A DNA stretch of 64,000 nucleotides, taken from assembly GCF_964656455.1 (NCBI RefSeq), contig NC_135719.1, positions 134,539,284-134,603,283 of the forward strand, given 5' to 3'. The number at the start of each line of letters is the position of its first letter. Positions within the stretch are counted from its first letter, which is position 1. The position numbers and the translations under genes were made by a program. The notes below the pieces were generated by a model. That model worked only from the letters and a program-made list of their open reading frames with translations. It made no database searches and was not told the DNA's origin. This DNA is from Halichoerus grypus (taxonomy: Eukaryota > Chordata > Mammalia > Carnivora > Phocidae). This document shows, in pieces, positions 61,180-64,000 of the stretch.

Positions 61180-64000
61180 CTGATCTTGTTTATTGTTGAA
61201 TTACAATGTGGGTTGAATCACAGCCTCACCAGATCTCCTCTGTGAAAGTTATGGCCTTGACTGGGAAAGACTGAGAGCTCAGAAAATTCAGATGGAAATG
61301 CTAGGGGGATATAGATTAGTGTGACTGTACTGAGTGTCCAAATCCAATGAAACTTCCTTGTCAGTCGCAGGCCCTATCCCTGTTGTAGAAGGTTGGTTCT
61401 TCCTTTCTTGGGGAACTAACTTTCCTGAGGTAACTAATGTACAAGGAATGCCATTTCTCCTCATGGCTTGTCCTCACCACCTTACTGCCCTCAAACCTAG
61501 AGTTAGAATCAGGTCCTAGGGTGTTAGTAGAGGCCAAAGTGTGAGCCAAAAGAAAGGCTAAAATATGAAAAAATATCAAGTGATTGTTGATTTTTATCAG
61601 CAAGAACCTGGGGAATATGTGTGGCAATAGATTTGAAAGGAGCTTCCCCAGGTGGGAAAAATCATAAACACGTTGGTCGAAATTCCCCAATATGGGTGCA
61701 GGCACCAGAGTCCGCGTCTAATGTGCGCTTGCCCGAGCAGCCCAGAGTGACTGTAACTGCCTACTGTGTTAGTCGCCTGAAACGTGGACTCGATGATGGC
61801 TCACACCAAATGAAGGTGTGAGGCAAGGGATTTCTTGGTGTATGGTAGAATCTGAGGCCTGTGGGGATATGAACAGAGGAGCAATTTATCATCTGATTTC
61901 CTTTAACTTCTAATTCTGTCTTCTAAGAGAGTCCAAGGGTATTTCCTTCACTAAGGCCTTTAACAATACATTTATGAAGCTGTCTTATCTTGGACAGAGA
62001 TGAAGGTGCAGATGCTGCCCTTGAAATGGGCTTCATGTTTAAGTGGGAATGATGGAATCCTGGAGTGGGAGAGGTCAAATGACAACACTTATTACTGGGT
62101 ACAGGGTGGACATGATTATAATAGGCATCAAGAGTATAGTAGTAGGTAAATGGTTTAACCCATTCTCTAGGAGTGGATAATTGCTCATCATAACTTTATG
62201 AATAAAATAGATGTCCAGCCAACTTAACTTATATTAAATTGTACAGCTGAACAAATGACCCAGGTGTGACAAAGGGCAGCCTGACTTTAATAATCACAAT
62301 GGAGTGTCAAAGCCACTTAACAATTCCAAGAGTTAAGTTGTAGGCGTAGTGATTTCTATGTCATCCCCATTACACTTGCTTCTTTCACCCATGAAGAAGT
62401 TGGCTATATTTTAGAGAAAAGCAGATCAGTGTACATTTAATCAAGTGGCGACTTCAATGGCTACTATTGTAGAAGATATGGTATCTACTGGAAAAAATCA
62501 ACTCAGCTGTGACACCTTGTATTCAGCTATTAATCTAGAAATGGTTATAAAATATCTTCTTGTTTTATCTCAATAAGCAAAAAACACTAGAATGGTTTGC
62601 TTTCATTTTAATTAGCATTTCTCATTTCTATCATAAATTACTTCCAGGGACCTTGAATGTCTCACCATACCAGAGGATATTACACAGGTCTACTGACATC
62701 AAATGACTGAAATTAGAGAGCTGGGAATACATGATATCTAAGCTAACTTTGTAATTTACATACATGCCAGAAGGTAGGGGAAACCCCCTCCCCCCACCCA
62801 TGAAAATTTAGGACCTACCATCTTTTTCATATTTCTGATAGTTCAGTGGGACATGTCTGAATATCCCTTCCAAAGGAATCAGCCCAGTTCTTAGTGGGCT
62901 TCCTGGATGTTTGAAAGCAACGTATAGCATTTTTGGATGTGCTGTTTCAATACTTTTAACAAATAATTGCTACATCTGTGAATTTTCAGTTTGTTCCAGA
63001 ATAAGAGTAGACTCTCCAGCATATCCAGGATATAGTGCAAGCTGTTCTCTCTGCCACTTGGTCATAATGATTCAGCAAATTCCATGGTGTTTATAGTGTC
63101 TGAAGCAGATGGCCTTGTAGTTTGGAAAATCTTGCAAATCTGATAGGAGATTAATAATGTAGATTTTAGAGTACTGAAACAAAATCAGGCTTTTTTTCCT
63201 GAGATTGATTATTAATATCCCTTTGAGAAAAAGATCCTACTTTGCTAATGGCTGCTAAGAGAGGCCAAACACTGGACCATTGGAGCTCCAAGTGGCCATG
63301 CAACCATGATCATCATTTTTTTATGAACTAACCATAAACTTGAGCTTGGGTAACAAAAGACCTATACAAAGTAGAAATGGTATATGTAAGATTGGCTCGA
63401 TGCTCAAATTTGTTGCTTGAACAATTGTTTCCCCTACCAATAGGTTTTATGTTGCTGCATTGCCACTTCTTTCATCAATGCCTATTCCCCAGAAAAACTA
63501 TAGAGAAGAGACATCTTCCAAGTGAGCAGATCATTGAGTGGTACATCTGTTTTCTCACTTTGCGTGGAAATGAAGGTTGCCAGAAGCATGAATATGATTT
63601 GGAGGATTGGTAATAAGGAGATATAGGGAAGAGATATGTGGAAGGACCTTTCAGAACTGTTAGATTCTCTGTGGATATTAATGTCCCATATGACTTCTCT
63701 TCAGAAGATGTTCCTAGCTGAAGAAACTCTCAATAATTAGTTGAATACAATGACTCATTATATGAATATTAAGCAGTTACTTTCAATAGCCACCTACCCT
63801 TGCTTGCTCAATAGATTAATGAATAAAGAATTTATAACAGCAAGAAGATAGGTTGAAACATGGATTCAACAGCATGGATTATTTGGTACAGCCAATGCTG
63901 TGCACCTACACAGCCAACCTCAGAGACAAATGCTGACACTTTCACAATTTGCCGTCCACTAGGGGGCCAGTCATCTATCTGATGACAGGTAATGATACTG
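61180..64000 (+). mobile_element. ERVL/MaLR-type internal region, degenerate, runs off window
   Basis: Several stretches follow the order of ERVL/MaLR internal (pol-like) repeats, for example 61340-61560, 63095-63310 and 63590-63700. All frames are broken by stops and indels (longest open piece 78 codons), so it is a dead fossil. No LTR was recognised at the left; the right end lies beyond the window. Confidence 0.6.
63956..63970 (+). promoter_or_regulatory. strong CTCF-like motif
   Basis: ccactagggggccag matches the CTCF core (CCASYAGRKGGC). It lies inside the ERVL-like block at the window edge. Confidence 0.4.

Noticed and set aside
62911..63613. Frames of 61 and 78 codons in the ERVL-like block
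   Set aside because: They are short remnants of a decayed retroelement frame, interrupted by stops on both sides, and are covered by the repeat annotation.
1..64000. CRISPR array, operon, prophage or other prokaryotic-type system
   Set aside because: The repeats are mammalian SINEs, LINEs and microsatellites; there are no spaced identical repeats, no operon-like gene packing and no ribosome binding sites.

Overview
The window is nuclear DNA from a carnivoran mammal, most likely a caniform of the arctoid group (bear, seal or mustelid). The evidence is about sixteen copies of the tRNA-Lys-derived Carnivora SINE (SINEC). Most start GGGGCGCCTGGGTGGCTC or close to it rather than with the dog-type head, and have (CT)n and (AAAT)n tails. 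Older mammalian repeats (MIR, L2, MER5A, MLT1) and general CpG depletion fit. Nothing suggests bacterial, viral or organellar DNA.

There is one protein-coding gene I can support, FLRT2. Its complete 660-codon reading frame lies in a single exon at 39803-41785 on the + strand. It encodes a type I membrane protein with a leucine-rich-repeat ectodomain and a fibronectin III domain, involved in cell adhesion and axon guidance. Two strong splice acceptors (39396-39397 and 39799-39800) precede the start codon, so the exon may carry either about 405 nt of 5' UTR with two short upstream ORFs, or almost none.

The 39 kb to the left has no recognisable coding exon and is most likely the 3' part of the long FLRT2 intron 1. 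It holds SINEC copies, many MIR/L2 fossils, two MER5A copies, an antisense MLT1 LTR (23.3-23.7 kb), a roughly 350-bp polypyrimidine microsatellite (20.65-21.0 kb), an L1 tail (38.6-38.9 kb) and a CpG-rich spot at 4.4-4.55 kb. To the right are a likely long 3' UTR and flank (41.8 to at least 46 kb), a SINEC-free stretch to 53.7 kb, a SINEC cluster at 53.7-60.5 kb (with a nested insertion), a probable ERV LTR and L1 tail at 57-58 kb, and a degenerate ERVL/MaLR-type internal region from about 61.2 kb to the window end.

I found no new multi-gene system. The items most worth a second look are the FLRT2 5' acceptor choice and uORFs, the 15-kb SINEC-free block around FLRT2, a pair of related sequences of no family I recognise at 48.1 and 49.9 kb, and the CpG cluster. 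All repeat-family names come from recognition by eye; approximate boundaries are flagged.
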